In this document: piece by piece, positions 46,686 to 58,660 of the stretch | How positions within the stretch are numbered: position 1 is the first letter of the stretch | How the letters are laid out: each line of letters starts with the position of its first letter | From: Tenrec ecaudatus | Taxonomy: Eukaryota; Chordata; Mammalia; Afrosoricida; Tenrecidae | Reading direction: 5' to 3' | DNA: 64,000 nucleotides | Assembly (NCBI RefSeq): GCF_050624435.1 | Contig: NC_134531.1 | Coordinates: 252,602,812-252,666,811 of the forward strand | Program-made: the position numbers and the translations under genes | The notes under the pieces: generated by a model | What the model was told of the DNA's origin: nothing | The model's database searches: none | Seen by the model: the letters and a program-made list of their open reading frames with translations, nothing else

Positions 46686-46880
46686 CGCTCAGACTGGGTG
46701 CAGCAACTGGGGCAGAGGAACATCTCTCTGAGGCCTTCCCCTAGTTGCGGCACAGGACAGGATCCGACAACTGTGGCGGAGGAACTTCTCTCCGGGGTCT
46801 TCCCTTAGTTGTGGCACAGGACAGGATCCAACAACTGGGGCAGAGGAACGTCTCTCCGAGACCTTCTCCTAGTTGTGGCA
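46686..46880 (-). repeat. Tandem repeats in the proviral leader, period about 64 bp
   Basis: On the plus strand, ggcacaggacaggatcc occurs 64 bp apart (near 46749 and 46813), with flanking gaggaac, tctctcc and cctagttg recurring three times. The block lies between the primer site and gag. Confidence 0.85.
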
Positions 46881-46947
46881 CTGGCTCAGGAGATCACCCG
46901 TTCTGGGGTCTCGCTTGTCCTGCTGATGCACAACGTGGTCACCAACG

Positions 46948-46965
46948 ATCTTGGTGGAACCTACA
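46948..46965 (-). promoter_or_regulatory. Primer binding site, tRNA-Gln-like
   Basis: In proviral sense TGTAGGTTCCACCAAGAT starts three bases after the 5' LTR. It matches the 18-base complement of tRNA-Gln with three mismatches. Confidence 0.7.
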
Positions 46966-46968
46966 AAA

Positions 46969-47377
46969 TGTTGTACATGAATCAGAAAAAAACAACTGAG
47001 ATGTTAGATTGAGATAAATAGAAAAGCTAATTATCAGTGGAAGAAGAAACTATGCAGGGACCAGCAGCCTGAAAAAAATGGCTCACCAGTCCCCCCTGCT
47101 TAGAGACTTGGGTTTTTATAAGGTTTCATTAAACTGCTGAGCTGTGCAAGCAAGCTGGTACAGAAGCAGAACTTGCAGTTAAGCAGCACAACTGAGCAAG
47201 CAGACTATGCGGTTGCACAATTTCCTGGTACAGGATAGTCTTTTGCTGGTTTTAGGAACAGAGGCTATTTGTTATTTGTGTTTTTTTGTAAATGCTATAA
47301 GGCCTGAGGTTGCACTTTAGGACTGGTGCAGAATGTTTGCTTAATATAAATGGGCTTTATTCAGGCTAACTATTACA
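46969..47377 (-). repeat. 5' LTR of the provirus
   Basis: 409 bp, TG...CA ends on both strands (plus: tgttgtacatg to ctattaca). It has the TATA-like cttataaaaacc near 47109-47120 (plus). The AATAAA of the other LTR is degraded here. It aligns with 41063-41510 along its length, with many differences, so the insertion is not recent. Confidence 0.9.
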
Positions 47378-47381
47378 GGAC

Positions 47382-47797
47382 TATCTAGATAAGTTAGTCG
47401 GGATAAACAGTCTTGAAGAGAAAACAAGACTGACAGTTCTGGGGGACATGGGAGAGGGGGAGGTAAGGGAAAGGAAGTGGGTATTAACAAACCCAGGTAC
47501 AAGGGAACAAGTGTTCCAAAATTAATGGCCAGAAGGGTGTAGGAGGCTTGGTAGGGATTCATCATTGGCAATGTAACCAAGAGAAATTAGTGAAACCCAA
47601 ATGGAAGCAGAGCATGATAGTGGGAGAGGAGGAAAAGAAAAGGAACCAGAGGAAAGAAGTAGGAGGCAAAGGGCATTTATAGAGGACTACATACAGGCAT
47701 GCGCATATGTAAATATATTTATGTAGGAGGGTGGGGAAATAGATCTAGGTGCCTGTATTTATGGGTTTAGTATTAAGGCAGCAGATGGACATAGGAC
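47382..47797 (+). mobile_element. L1 3' UTR fragment, part 2
   Basis: Resumes the L1 3' UTR after the provirus (tatctagataagttag, gacagttctgggggacatgg, gggtggggaaatagatcta) and runs to the solo LTR. It ends in ggac, the left duplication of that LTR. Confidence 0.85.
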
Positions 47798-48259
47798 TGT
47801 TAGGCAGCTTAGCTTAGGGAATTGGGAAGTCCATTTACGCATGCCCAGGAGAGCCAGCAAAGGAAAAGCTTGATTTTCCCGCCAGTGTGCGCAGATGGGC
47901 GTTACACCTGGAGCAGCCCACCTGGGCCAGGTGAATGCAATTCAGCCAATGGGATCGACCTGGGGTCGTTCACCACGCCTCCCCCGGGAACTCTTAAAAA
48001 GTCAGGAACCGAGAGGGAGAGGGTCTTGCTTGGGCAGTCTGGTAGTCTTCGCGGGAGCGGAGAGATCCTTGTGTGTTCTGGAGCAGTCTCTGCCAGTCTG
48101 CATGGTCAAAGGAATCCTATGGATGCCATGTAAAACCTGATGCTTCCTTGAACTTTCATTAAATTCACTTGGATCAGGAGCCCGTCTTCGACATGAAATC
48201 TTTCTCTTGTGGAGCCAAGGACCGAGGCTGAAATTTAGGCCAGAGAGAGAAACCTAACA
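47798..48259 (+). mobile_element. Solo class I LTR
   Basis: 462 bp with an inverted-repeat start tgttagg and end cctaaca. It is flanked by ggac at 47794-47797 and 48260-48263. It contains a CCAAT box (gccaat, 47945-47950), a TATA-like cttaaaaa (47993-48000) and ATTAAA (48158-48163). It is a different family from the provirus LTRs. Removing it rejoins the L1 3' UTR. Confidence 0.92.
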
Positions 48260-48263
48260 GGAC

Positions 48264-48393
48264 CTCAGCTCAAGTACTTACTCCATGCAAGAACACTTTG
48301 TTCTGTTAAATTGGCATTCCATGATGCACACCTTCCCAACATGATTGCTGAATACAAATGTGAGCATAAGCAAATGTGGTGAAGAAAGCTGAT
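48264..48393 (+). mobile_element. L1 3' UTR fragment, part 3
   Basis: Continues the same L1 3' UTR (ctcaagtacttactcc, gcaaatgtggtgaagaaagc) until it meets the start of the older L1 at about 48394. Confidence 0.8.
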
Positions 48394-49208
48394 GGAAGGA
48401 GGGGAGAAAATAGCGACAAGATAGCACTCATCCATCCAGAGCTCCTGCTGCCAGACCAGAAAATTGGGAGGTAAGGCAAAGGAAACCCGGAGGTGGAGTC
48501 CTGAAATTAGAACTGGGGTACCAGGGTTTCTCCTGAACCGGGTTTCGTGTGGGATTTCCACTCAGAAAGCAAGCTAAGAACTCTTTAAAGCACTCTAGCT
48601 TTGGGGAGTCTGCAGGCCCTGCTGTGCCCTTGCCAGAGCAGAGATGTCTGCAATCAGACAGCAGAGAGGGGACAGAATCCAAGACACGTGGGAAATCCCA
48701 CTCTGGAGCTCTCTGTGTGGTGGGCTGCCTTGAGATCACACCCAGGGGAGGTGACGGTGGGTAGCCATAATTTAGAGTAAAAGAAAAAAGACATTATTAC
48801 CTTAGGAAAATCGCGGTGTGGGAGAAAATAGGTGGAAAGTCAGGAGTCCAGGGAGCAAACCTAGTTCCAATTGGCAGAGAAGGAAATAACCCCATTAATA
48901 AGCTGGATTTTACCCCCTGAGGGTCAGCCTAACAGCCCCCAAATCTGAGCACATTGCAAGCCAAAAAAAAAAAAAGGAAGGGTGAAATATATATTATTGG
49001 TTTAAAACTATTCAAACCCAAACCTGGTTGCTCAGCTCCAAGGAGCACTTAGGCAGAGGCCATTAACATAAATCAGCATAAGAAGCAACCTAGTTTAGGA
49101 ATACCAGAACTCAGCTAAATGCCTGGCGGCTTTTAGCATAACAAAGACCCAATGCCGCAAAAGTCAGCTTTAAAGAGCAAGAGCTGCTGCCCAGTGACTG
49201 TGAGAGAC
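48394..49208 (+). promoter_or_regulatory. Older L1 5' UTR, first part
   Basis: About 815 bp of noncoding sequence at the start of the element, ending in an A/T-run where an antisense L1 3' end is inserted. No conserved open frame. Confidence 0.6.
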
Positions 49209-51048
49209 AATAAAAAAAATTTTTTGTAAACATTTTATTAGGGACTCATACAATTCTTATCACAATCCATGCATATACATACATGAATTGTATAAAGCAC
49301 ATCTGTACATTCTTCACCCTAATCATTTTCAAAGCACTTGCTTGCTACTTAAGCCCTTTGAGTCAAGTCCTCTTTTTTCCCCTCCCTCCCTGCTCCCCAC
49401 TCCCTCATGAGCCCTTGATAATTTATAAATTATTATTTTGTCATAACTTGCCCTTTCTGACGTCTCCCTTCACCCCTGTTTCTGTTGTCCATCCCTCAGG
49501 AGGAGGTCACATGTAGATCCTTGTAATCGGTTCCCACTTTTCAACCCACTCACCCTCTACCCTCCCAGTATCACCCCTCACAGTTCTGGTCCTGAAGATT
49601 ATCATCCACCCTGGTTTCCCTGTGCCTCCAGCTCCTATTTGCACCAGTGTACAACCTCTGCTTTATCCAGGCTTGCAAGTTGGAATTCGGTTCATGGCAG
49701 GGTGTGGGGAAGGAACATTTAGGAACTGGAGGAAAGCTGTGTTCTTCATCGGTGCTACTTCACACCCCGACTGACTCATCTTCTCTAGACTCCTCTGTGA
49801 GGGGATCTCAAGTGGCTGACAAATGGGCTTTGGGTCCCCACTAGGCACTTCTGCCTTCATTCACTATGGTAATTTTTTTTTGATGAAGCCTTATACCTGA
49901 TCCCTTTGACACCTAGTGGTCGCACAGGCTGGTGTGCTTCTTCCATGTGGGCTTTGTTGCATCCGAGCTAGATGGCCGCTTGTTCACCTTCATGCTTTTA
50001 AGACCCCAAACACTATCACTTTTGATAACCGGGCACCATCAGCTTTCTTCGCCATATTTGCTTATGTACCCGTTTGTCCTAAGCTATTGTATCATGGAGG
50101 TGTGCATGATATGATTTTTTTGTTCTTTGATGCCTAATAACTGATCCTTTGAAACACGTGATCAAACAGGCTGGTGTGTTCTTCCCTGTGGGCTTTGTTG
50201 CTTCTGAGCTAGATGGCTGCTTGTTTCTCTTCAAGCCTTTAAGACCCCAGATGCTATCTCTTTTGGTAGCCGGACACCATCAGCATTCTTCACTACATTT
50301 ACTTGTTCACCCACTTTGGCTTCAGCAGTTGTGCCGGGAGGGTGAGGATCAAAGAATGCCAATTTAATAGAATAAAGTATTCATGCATCGAGGGAGTCCT
50401 TGAGTCGAGGCCCAAGGTCCTTCTGCCACATTAATACTAAACCTATAAATATAGGCACATAGATCTATTTCCCCATCCTCATATATATTTGCATGTACTT
50501 GTCTTTGTCTAGACCTCTATACATGCCCTTTGCCTCCTAGCTCTTTCCTCTATTTCCCTTCACTTTCCTCCTGCCCCACTATCATGCTCTGTCCCCACCT
50601 GGGTCACAGCTATACCTCTTCTTTACGTTGCCTTATTCTTGATCATCCCCTACCAGGCCTGCAACTCCCCCCTCACCAACAATTTGGATCCCATATTGTT
50701 CCCTTGTCCCTGGGTTAGTTAACACCACTTCCTTACCCCCCTCCTCCCACTATCGCAAGTTCCCCTGGAACTGTCGGTCCATTGTTTTTCCTCCATATAG
50801 TTCATCCAGCCTATGTTATTTAGACAGACCTGTGGAGATAATAACATGCACAAACACAAGACAGAGGAAGACAAAGCAACAGTATAAAACAAAACTCTGA
50901 CAAAGAACAAAAAAAACACATCAAGAAAGAAAAGTTTGTATTTAGTTCAAGGATCATTGGATGGATTTTAGGAGTGTTTTCCAGTCCAGTCTGTTGTGTC
51001 TCTGGTGCTGTCCCCTGTAGCGCCATTGGTCACTGAGGGGTATCAAGT
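49209..51048 (-). mobile_element. L1 3' UTR, antisense, inserted in the older L1
   Basis: A T-rich tail and ttttattagggactcataca at the left are followed by about 1.8 kb of antisense L1 3' UTR. It has both 247-bp modules (49870-50340) and the counterpart of 23195-23420 at its right end (ctgtagcgccattggtcac). I found no convincing target-site duplication. Confidence 0.82.
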
Positions 51049-53252
51049 CTCCAGGTGGGGTGTTAGACACAATTTCATTTGATTTTATGCTAGCTGGCCA
51101 GGGGGAAAAATTAAATTAAATTCTCTGATCTAGGAAGCACCAGCTGACTAGATAGGACAACCAGCCCAGCTTCCCTCTCACTGATTCTATACATAGCTGG
51201 GGAGGCCCTGTCTATCCTGGTTCCCTAGACAGTGCTGGGGGAACACCCCAGTGCCCCCCTCCCAGGCCCTCCTGCAGTGCTATAGACAGCAAAAGGCAGG
51301 TACACCAGCAACCCCCCGCACCCAAATGACCCCTGGACACTGCGCGATCCTGCTTTTGAAGTAACCCCACACAGCATCTGTGGAAACCTACACCAAACAG
51401 GTACACCAGCCGCTACCTGGAGGAAGAGTTGGAACTCCTCCAGCCTCACGGACAGGTGATTAAGCTTCAGTTATTTCCTAACCTACTACTCTATTTTTTC
51501 TCTATGTTCATTAGCCTTTCTAAGTTTCCCACCACACTCAGTCTCAATGAGCTCAGGTTTGTGTTCGGGTTTATTTTCTCTCTTCTTCTTTATCCCTCTT
51601 TCCTCCACTCTTTCTCCTCTTCTCTCCCACTCTCTGCTATCATATGCCACTACTGGCTTTCAAGTAACTACCCTCCACTTAGGGCAAATCAACCCAACTA
51701 GCAGGAGGAACTCCAGCCTGCCCTCCGTGGGAGTGCTGTACACCACACAAGGCCCCTGGAACAAACATCTACAACGTGCTGTGCTGCTGAGGAAACCTCT
51801 GTCAGACCTCTAAGGCGATCTCTTCAACTAGGGCAATTCTGCCCAGCACCAGTGGGTCTCAGCTTTAAAAGGTCACACCAATCTACCATTAGGGGGCAGG
51901 GTCTAAACCCCTCTGGCCCCACATCCATGAAATCAGGGATCAGCTATCTGTTTATTCTTTATTCCATCCTTCCCTCTCTCTTCCCTCTTTACCATCACAG
52001 CCAACTTTAGTGAACTCAGTTGGGTTTATTGACCTTCTTTATCTTATTCTCTTTTTCTTTCTTTCCTGTCTCTGTCTTTGCTCTTTTTGACTCTCTTTAA
52101 TCTTGTATGCTTCTCTCTGCTCCCTTTCCTTCCTTGCACATACCACTGCTGGTTCCTAGATCCCTACACTCAGCCTAGGACAACCCTGTCCTCCCAGTGG
52201 GCAGCCTGACCCTTAGGACAGGGCTGCAGACAGGACGAGTTAGTACTACACACAGCACAGCACAGGGTAAGCTATTTCAAAATATAACTACTTTAAAAAT
52301 AATCTTTCCTCCTTCTTTTTTCTTCTCTTTTTTTCTTTCATTGCAATCTTCTTACACGTTTTCTTCTTTTCTCCTATCCTTCAAAGTTTCTCTATTTACT
52401 ATCACAGCCTCAACGGATTTAGTTCTCCTTTTTAGTTGTTTTTATTTTCCTTCTTTTTTGGTACTGTTTTCACCTTTGTTTATTCTGTGTACTTTAGGTG
52501 TACGTGGGTGAGTGTGTGCCAGTTTACATGACATTATTGCCTCTGTGTGTCTTCCTCTTTCTCTCTTTTTCCTCTCCTTCACTCTCTTTCCTACAACAAG
52601 ACAATAGTGTCCTCCAGGCCACTTCTCTCTGCATAGGGAAACTCTGAAGGCCCAACTGGGAAGACCTCACCCGCATGTATTGGAATGGCCAGCAGCTGTG
52701 GAATTCACGCCAGTCCTCTCCCACTCACCAAGCAGCAGGGAGTTCTCCCGTAAAAAAGTGGGGGCATTCCCAGCCTAATTCCTGAGGCCCTACAGGTGAC
52801 TGGGGGAACGACTGACCACCACTTGTGGAGTTCCACGCTACTGCGGGAACATCCTCCCAACCTTGAAGGCAATCTATCTGCCTACAGTAATTCCCCTGCC
52901 AGCTACAGAGCTCTACACCAAGGAGGATAAACCCGCACCCCCTCGACAGCCGTACAGCTACAGAGAAAAACACCACAGGACAGCCAATGTGCCCCAAGAA
53001 CTGTGAAGCCAACTTAGCGATAGGCCATGGAAGTGATGCCATCATGGGCCCACAATGATCTGACCAGTGTCACATGAGAGGAACATCCAACACACATGTC
53101 AAATAACAGATTTCTGGATGGCTAGTATAAGGGTGAAACAACAGGGATTTATAGCGATAGCCTGACCCCTCAGAACAGCTACTGGCAGGTAGTTCATAGA
53201 AGTACTCATACAAATCCCCCAAGAGAGAGCCCAGGAATCTTCAACTCAGGAG
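51049..53252 (+). promoter_or_regulatory. Older L1 5' UTR, second part with repeated units
   Basis: Three related CT-rich units are visible at about 51430-51830, 51930-52260 and 52270-52700. Each has a long pyrimidine tract around tttattttctctcttctt-like words. The first two also share a catatgccactactgg or cacataccactgctgg segment, and gcctgccc-like ends recur. They are diverged. The arrangement resembles the monomer repeats of some rodent L1 promoters. Confidence 0.5.
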
Positions 53253-54966
53253 ATGGCTCCAGGCTCATCTAATACAACAGGTAACAACAAGTTCCAACAG
53301 CTTCAACAAAAAGCAGGAAAAACAGAAAACAATGATGGAAGAAGTCATGAATGTAACGATGTGCATAGAAGAAGCAGAGATTGACCTGTCACAGAAAGAA
53401 ATGTTCACAAGGCTGCTTAATGTCATAAAGGATATGAGGGAAGCACTTCAGAAAAAAGATGAAAAGATAGAGGAGATAAAGGCAACACGCCAAAGGGAAA
53501 TACAAGAATTAAGGGATGAAATAACAGAATCCGGGACAAATTGACAGACCTACCAAATAGTCTAGAGGAGGCAGAGAATCACACCATTGACCTAGAGGAC
53601 AACCAAGCAGACCTTAGCAAATGGGAAAAACAGTCAAATAAGACAATCAAAGAAACGGAGGAAAACTTGAGAGCTATGTCAGATGCTATGAAAAGAAACA
53701 ATATTAGAATAATTGGACTACCAGAACAAGACACAACAAAGACGTCAATAGTGACAATAACAAAGGAATTCTTAGAGGAAAACTTCCCCAGCTTAATAAA
53801 TGAAAATCAAGAAAACATACAAGAGGCTGAAGAACTCCAGCCAGACTGAATCCCAAGAAGTCACCAAGGCATATAATTGTCCAATGATCCAACTATGAGG
53901 AAGAAGAAGCAGCTAAGGAAAAGCAAACGGTCACATATAAAGGTACTTCAATAACAGTATGTTCAGATCTATCATTGGAAACGATGAAAAAGAGAGCATG
54001 GAGTAACATTTTCCAAAAATTGAAGGAAAACAATGCTTAATTATCTATTAATAGATGGAGAAGTAAGAGTCTTCCCAGACAGGCACAACCTCAGAGAATG
54101 CATAAAAACAAACACAGCCCAACCCAGTGCCGCAAGGTGTGAATGCAATATCCCGGCTTGGAGTAGGGAACCAGTGGAGAGGTCTGGGAGGCTGGCCCCA
54201 GCACCATAAATTAAGTGGATTTCTGCCCCTCCCCCGAAAAGAATTTGTTCCATAGGACGACATTGACTCTGCAGCTCCGGGAGATGAACATATCTGATCA
54301 GAGCACACGGGAGCAGATGAAGGGGCAGGAGGAGAGAGTGGAGCACAGCATGGCCCATCAGGCCGTGATGATGATGTTCCTGAGTAGAGCAGCCAGCCCA
54401 CAGAGAGAACAACGTGGCTGGCCCCACTATGAGAAATGATGCCAATCAGTGACTAAGGGCGATACAGGGGACTTCACCGGAGACACAGTGTGGGAATTAC
54501 ACTGACCTGATCCCACCACACCGAGGCAAAGCCCTGGGGGAGTGTAGCGGAACAGCAAGGGAATGGAGTGACAAGGTCCCTAGGGAATGCTGAAGGTGGA
54601 CTTTGGGGCCAGGGCGTGGTGCCCCACCAGACTGGATTGGAAAACGCTCCTAAGGGCCAGCAAATGCTCCCTGAACTAACTACAAGATTTTCTTTTGTGC
54701 AAAAAAACAAAACAAAAAAAATCCAAACAAACCCAGCCTTACAAAAAAACCTTGCCGATACAGTATGGCCAGAAGATCAACATTTATCACGGGCAATCAA
54801 GAGACCAGCACCTAGAACAACTATATCCACAGCGCGACAAAGAGGAAACTGTCCCCAGGAAACATCAGCTCAATATGGGAAAGAAGGCAAATATAAACCA
54901 CTTACACAAAACAAGCAGATAAGTCAGGTAGATAGAAAAATACCTATCACAAAATATACAATATAA
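53253..54966 (+). pseudogene. Older L1 ORF1 pseudogene, split by an insertion
   Basis: ATG at 53253 (MAPGSSN), followed by a shift. Fragments correspond to ORF1p: EEAEIDLSQKEMF, the coiled coil, [13 protein letters not shown] near 53697-53735, then FPSLINENQ. A stop occurs near 53847 and a shift near 53870. The frame is interrupted at 54120 by a 605-bp L1 3' UTR fragment and resumes at 54725 (TNPALQKNLADTVWPEDQ). It ends at a TAA (54964-54966). The protein would be an RNA chaperone; it is not producible here. Confidence 0.85.
54120..54724 (+). mobile_element. L1 3' UTR fragment with A-tail inserted in ORF1
   Basis: Matches 22880-23450 of the full-length L1, from caacccagtg to tttctcttgtg, and then ends in an A-rich tail (54701-54722), although the L1 itself continues for 1.8 kb more. 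It is flanked by aaacaaacacagcc (54106-54119) and aaacaaacccagcc (54725-54738), a 14-bp target-site duplication with one mismatch. Confidence 0.9.
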
Positions 54967-56505
54967 CATCCCAGAGTCCATAAATAGATATAATTACACT
55001 GAATATCAATGGCCTGAATGCAAGCATTAAAAGGCAGAGGCTATCAGACTGGCTCAGGAAATATATCCCATCAATTTGCTGCCTCCATGAGACTCATCTC
55101 AAGCTTACAGACAATAACAGATTGAGAATTAAAGGATGGAGAAAAATATACCAAGAAAATGGTAATGTAAAAAAATGCAGGGGTAGTGATCTTAATATCT
55201 GACCAAATTGACCTCAAGACTCAGGCCATAACAAGAGGCAAGGACGGGCATTTTGTAATGCTCAAGGGAACAATAGACCAAGAACCAGTGAGCATAATAA
55301 AAATATATGCACCTAACGAGATACCTGTGAAATTCATAAATCAAACACTCCAAAATATGATAAAAGAGATCCAGGCTCAACAATTATAGTTGGTGACTTT
55401 AATACACCACTCTCTGATAAAGACAGATCTATAGGAAAGAAACTCAACAGGGAGGCTACAGATTTAATAGCACAATTGGACGTCTTGACTTGTTAGATAT
55501 TTTCAGAGCTTTCCAACCACAAGCAATTAATACACATTCTTTTCAAGTTCACATGGCACATATTCAAAATTAGATCATATGCTGCGATACAAGTCGAACT
55601 GAGTAAATTCAAGCAAATGTAGATTATACAGACATCTCTCTCCGATCATTGTGCCATAAATCTGGAAATTAACAGAAGGACAGTGAAGAAAACAAGGGTC
55701 AAAAATTGGAGGATGAACAATTTCCTAGTGCAAAAAGAGTGGGTATTGACCCAGATCAGAGATGAAATCAGGAAGTTTCTAGAAACTAATGAGAATGAAA
55801 ATACGACATACCAAAACCTGTGGGACACAGCAAAGGCATTTATCAGAGGAAGGCTGATAGCAATAAATGCACACATTAAAAAGATGAGAGACTCGTGGAT
55901 GATATGCTGACACAAAACTTACACCAACTAGAGCAGAGTCAACAGAACAACCCTACTAATAGTAAGAGGATAGATATAATAAAAAACAAAGCAGAGATAT
56001 AGGAGAGGGAAAACAAGAAAACTATGGAAAAATTAATGCCGCCAAAAGTTGGTTCTTTGAAAGAATTAACAGAATTCATCCACCTATGGCAAACCTAAAA
56101 AAAGAAAGGAAGTAACAAACGACATTTGCAAGGATGATGGTTGAAACAGGGGACACTACAACAGACCCTAATGAAATAAAAGGATAATCACACAGTACTA
56201 TGAAGGTCTATATTTTAATGAATTCAACAATTTGATAGACATGGACAAATATCTGGAAACACAATCCCTCCCTACACTATCCTAGGTGGATGTCAACAAC
56301 GTCAACAGAGCCATAGAAAGGAAGAAATAGACAAGGTAATCAAGGGATTACTAACAAAAATCCCTTGGGCCAGATGTCTTCGAAGGTGAATTCTGCCAAG
56401 CATTCAGAGAAGAACTGACACCAATCCTATGCGAACTCTTCCAGAACACAGAAAAAGATGGAATACTCCCTAACTCTTTCTATGAAGCTAGGATAACCTT
56501 ACATT
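54967..56505 (+). pseudogene. Older L1 ORF2 pseudogene, 3'-truncated
   Basis: The endonuclease start (atatcaatggcctgaatg near 55000, then a Cys-Leu-His-Glu-Thr-His version of the QETH motif) and middle region are recognisable: ISDQIDLKTQ at 55190 and NNFLVQKEWVLTQIRDEIRK at 55716. Stops and shifts are frequent. The element ends near 56505, before the reverse transcriptase core, at a junction with non-L1 sequence. Confidence 0.83.
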
Positions 56506-56683
56506 TACTCAGGAGGAAATAAAAGTTTATCAAGGGAAAATAAGTCACTCCGTCCCTAACATCTTCTCTCCCATTCTGGATTCTCTTTCCTCATGGTCCT
56601 CCAATAGGCTTCTTAAGTTTCCTAGAATGTGACAGATTTTATTTACCAAAGATGGCCATATCTCCTCCCATGGGCGCTCTTAT
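56506..56683. other. Unassigned junction sequence
   Basis: About 180 bp between the truncated older L1 and the start of the match to window base 1. No gene. It may be duplication flank whose counterpart lies left of the window. Confidence 0.4.
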
Positions 56684-57066
56684 TACAGTGTGATGTTGAC
56701 ACTTCTCCATCAAGCAATGTGTCTATTTCCACTTTCTTATTGTGAATTCCAAACTTATATCAGGAAAATGCTGTGTTCCTCTTGCAATTCAGTGGCCATG
56801 CTGTAAGGTGACTCAGGACACAAGGGAAGATGGCCTTTTGACCAATTGTGATGCCACCTGGCAGCTACCATTAATGCCAGTCGAGGACACTGATTAGGGC
56901 TGGGCTAAAAGCCGGTGAGGTGCTGAATTAATGAAATATCTCAGAGGAAATAAAAAGTGCTGCTACAAAATCATACCAATTTTATTAATCAAGTGTGACT
57001 ATCCCATTGTATGTTGTTGTTTCCGCAATATATTGTCCATCTAGGTCTTCACATTCCCTTTTTTGT

Positions 57067-57160
57067 TTTAAATTCTTTTATTGGGGGCTCTTCATCTCTT
57101 ATCACAATCCATACATTCTTCCAATCTGTCAAGTAAAGTTTTCGTCTCTCAAACCCTTTT
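57067..57160 (-). mobile_element. Short L1 3' end, antisense (copy B)
   Basis: Same fragment as 391-485, with a few substitutions. Confidence 0.65.
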
Positions 57161-57204
57161 CTGTAACAGTCCTCGTTCCGTCATGGTTATGACTTAGAAT
57201 GCTA

Positions 57205-57381
57205 ATTCAGAGGTCAGCAGTCCTAACCCACAAGTCACTCTGAAGGAGAAAGATAGGAGTTTCTCTTCCTGCAATGAGTCACAGCGGAGGATACTCACAG
57301 GGGCAGCTATATATTCTGTCCTGTAGAGTCGCTGTGAGTTGGCATCAACTCCATAGCAGTGCATTTAGTTATTATACTTAA
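57205..57381 (-). mobile_element. AfroSINE, antisense (copy B)
   Basis: Same insertion as 527-703; gagttggcatcaactcc and ggagaaagataggag are retained. Confidence 0.8.
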
Positions 57382-58184
57382 GTCTTCCATGAAGAATTCT
57401 CCAATCTTCAATGTACTGCACTTCAAAATGGCGATTTTTGCATTCTGAAGATTCTCAAATCTTGCTTTTTTCAATGATCTTTGAGTTTGGGGAACAAAAT
57501 GATGTCCAAAGGAGCACAATCCGGGCTGTGGAGTGGGTGGTTTATGGTTTCCCAATGAAGTTCTCAAAAGACAGCTCTTGCTACACTTGAAGAATGGCAT
57601 GTGTAATATTGTGATTAGAAAAATTCCTTGGTACAACTTTCCTGGTCTTTTTCTCATCAAGGCAGTTTCAGTGTTTTGGTTTCTTAAAAATGTCTTCATT
57701 ATAAGCTCCTGATATAATCTTGTGCCTTTTGAGAAAATCTATCAAGATTACCAATTGGAATGACCAAAAGCAGCCAGAAACCCCTGCCTTGAATTGAACT
57801 AGCCTAGGAAATTTTTAACACTGTGGAAAATGTGAATTCCAAAACACTCCTTAGTGGTTATGCCTACATTGTACACTACCAATACTTTAAAAAAGTATAT
57901 TTCTGAGAGAGCTTATTTCCAGCCATCCACTGATAACAGGACATTCCTTTTTACAGTTTATTCTGGGGACAGCGTCTATCTCAGGGGCCCGAAATCTCCC
58001 AAGCAGCAGCCCCATCCTTTATAGCACATTTCTGCCCCCCCCCACACAAATCAACGCATAAATGAACTTAATGTAGTGTGTGTGCCCGTGTATATGTGTA
58101 TTTTATTTCAGTGAAATGGCACAAAATGTAATGGAGAATAGAAATCCCAAATGTTCCTCTTGGTTCCCGTGGTTGCACACTCCC
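57382..58184. other. Unassigned sequence inside duplication copy B
   Basis: Counterpart of 704-1490 with no supported gene. Contains a C-run where copy A has CA repeats. Confidence 0.5.
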
Positions 58185-58660
58185 TGCTGACCTCCAGAAC
58201 AGTCCCTTTGGTCTAGGGCATTTATGCTTGTACCACACTTAGATAGGTTAGCTCCACTCTGTATAGCTAGCCTGAAGCTAGGGAAACCCATGCTTTCCTT
58301 CCAGGGGATACTCTGCCCAACATCTCAGCAGGGAATTCCTGCTGTGTACCTCAGGGCATAAGGCAGCTCAGCCAACAGCCATTAACATTCCAATTTGTCG
58401 CAGGAACCTGCGCCCAACCTCTGCAACACCAAAGCAGGAAACTGACCAGCTTTCTGGGGCACTCTCCTGATAGGGAAGTCACAGGAGGATAAAGTGGTAG
58501 GGTAATCCAATAGTAAAATTAGCTGTAGGCAGTTCGAAGAAGCATTTCTATAAGTCTCCCAGAGAGAGCCAGTGCTCTTCGACTCCCTTCACACTGGCAC
58601 CTGGCTCTTCTAAAACAACGCAAACAGCCATCAGTCCCATCAAAAAGACAGGAGAAACAA

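Larger units (their letters stand above)
48394..56505 (+). mobile_element. Older L1 with long 5' UTR, twice interrupted
   Basis: Begins aaggaggggagaaaatagcg, an L1-like 5' start. A very long 5' UTR is followed by ORF1 (from 53253) and part of ORF2 (to about 56505). It is more diverged from the full-length L1 than copies A and B are. Two later L1 insertions split it (49209-51048 antisense; 54120-54724 sense). It is cut off inside ORF2 before the duplication block. Confidence 0.78.

Noticed and set aside
49209-51048. Clear target-site duplication for the antisense L1 3' UTR
   Set aside because: Candidate words at the two ends (gagacaata and agacacaat) match too poorly to claim.
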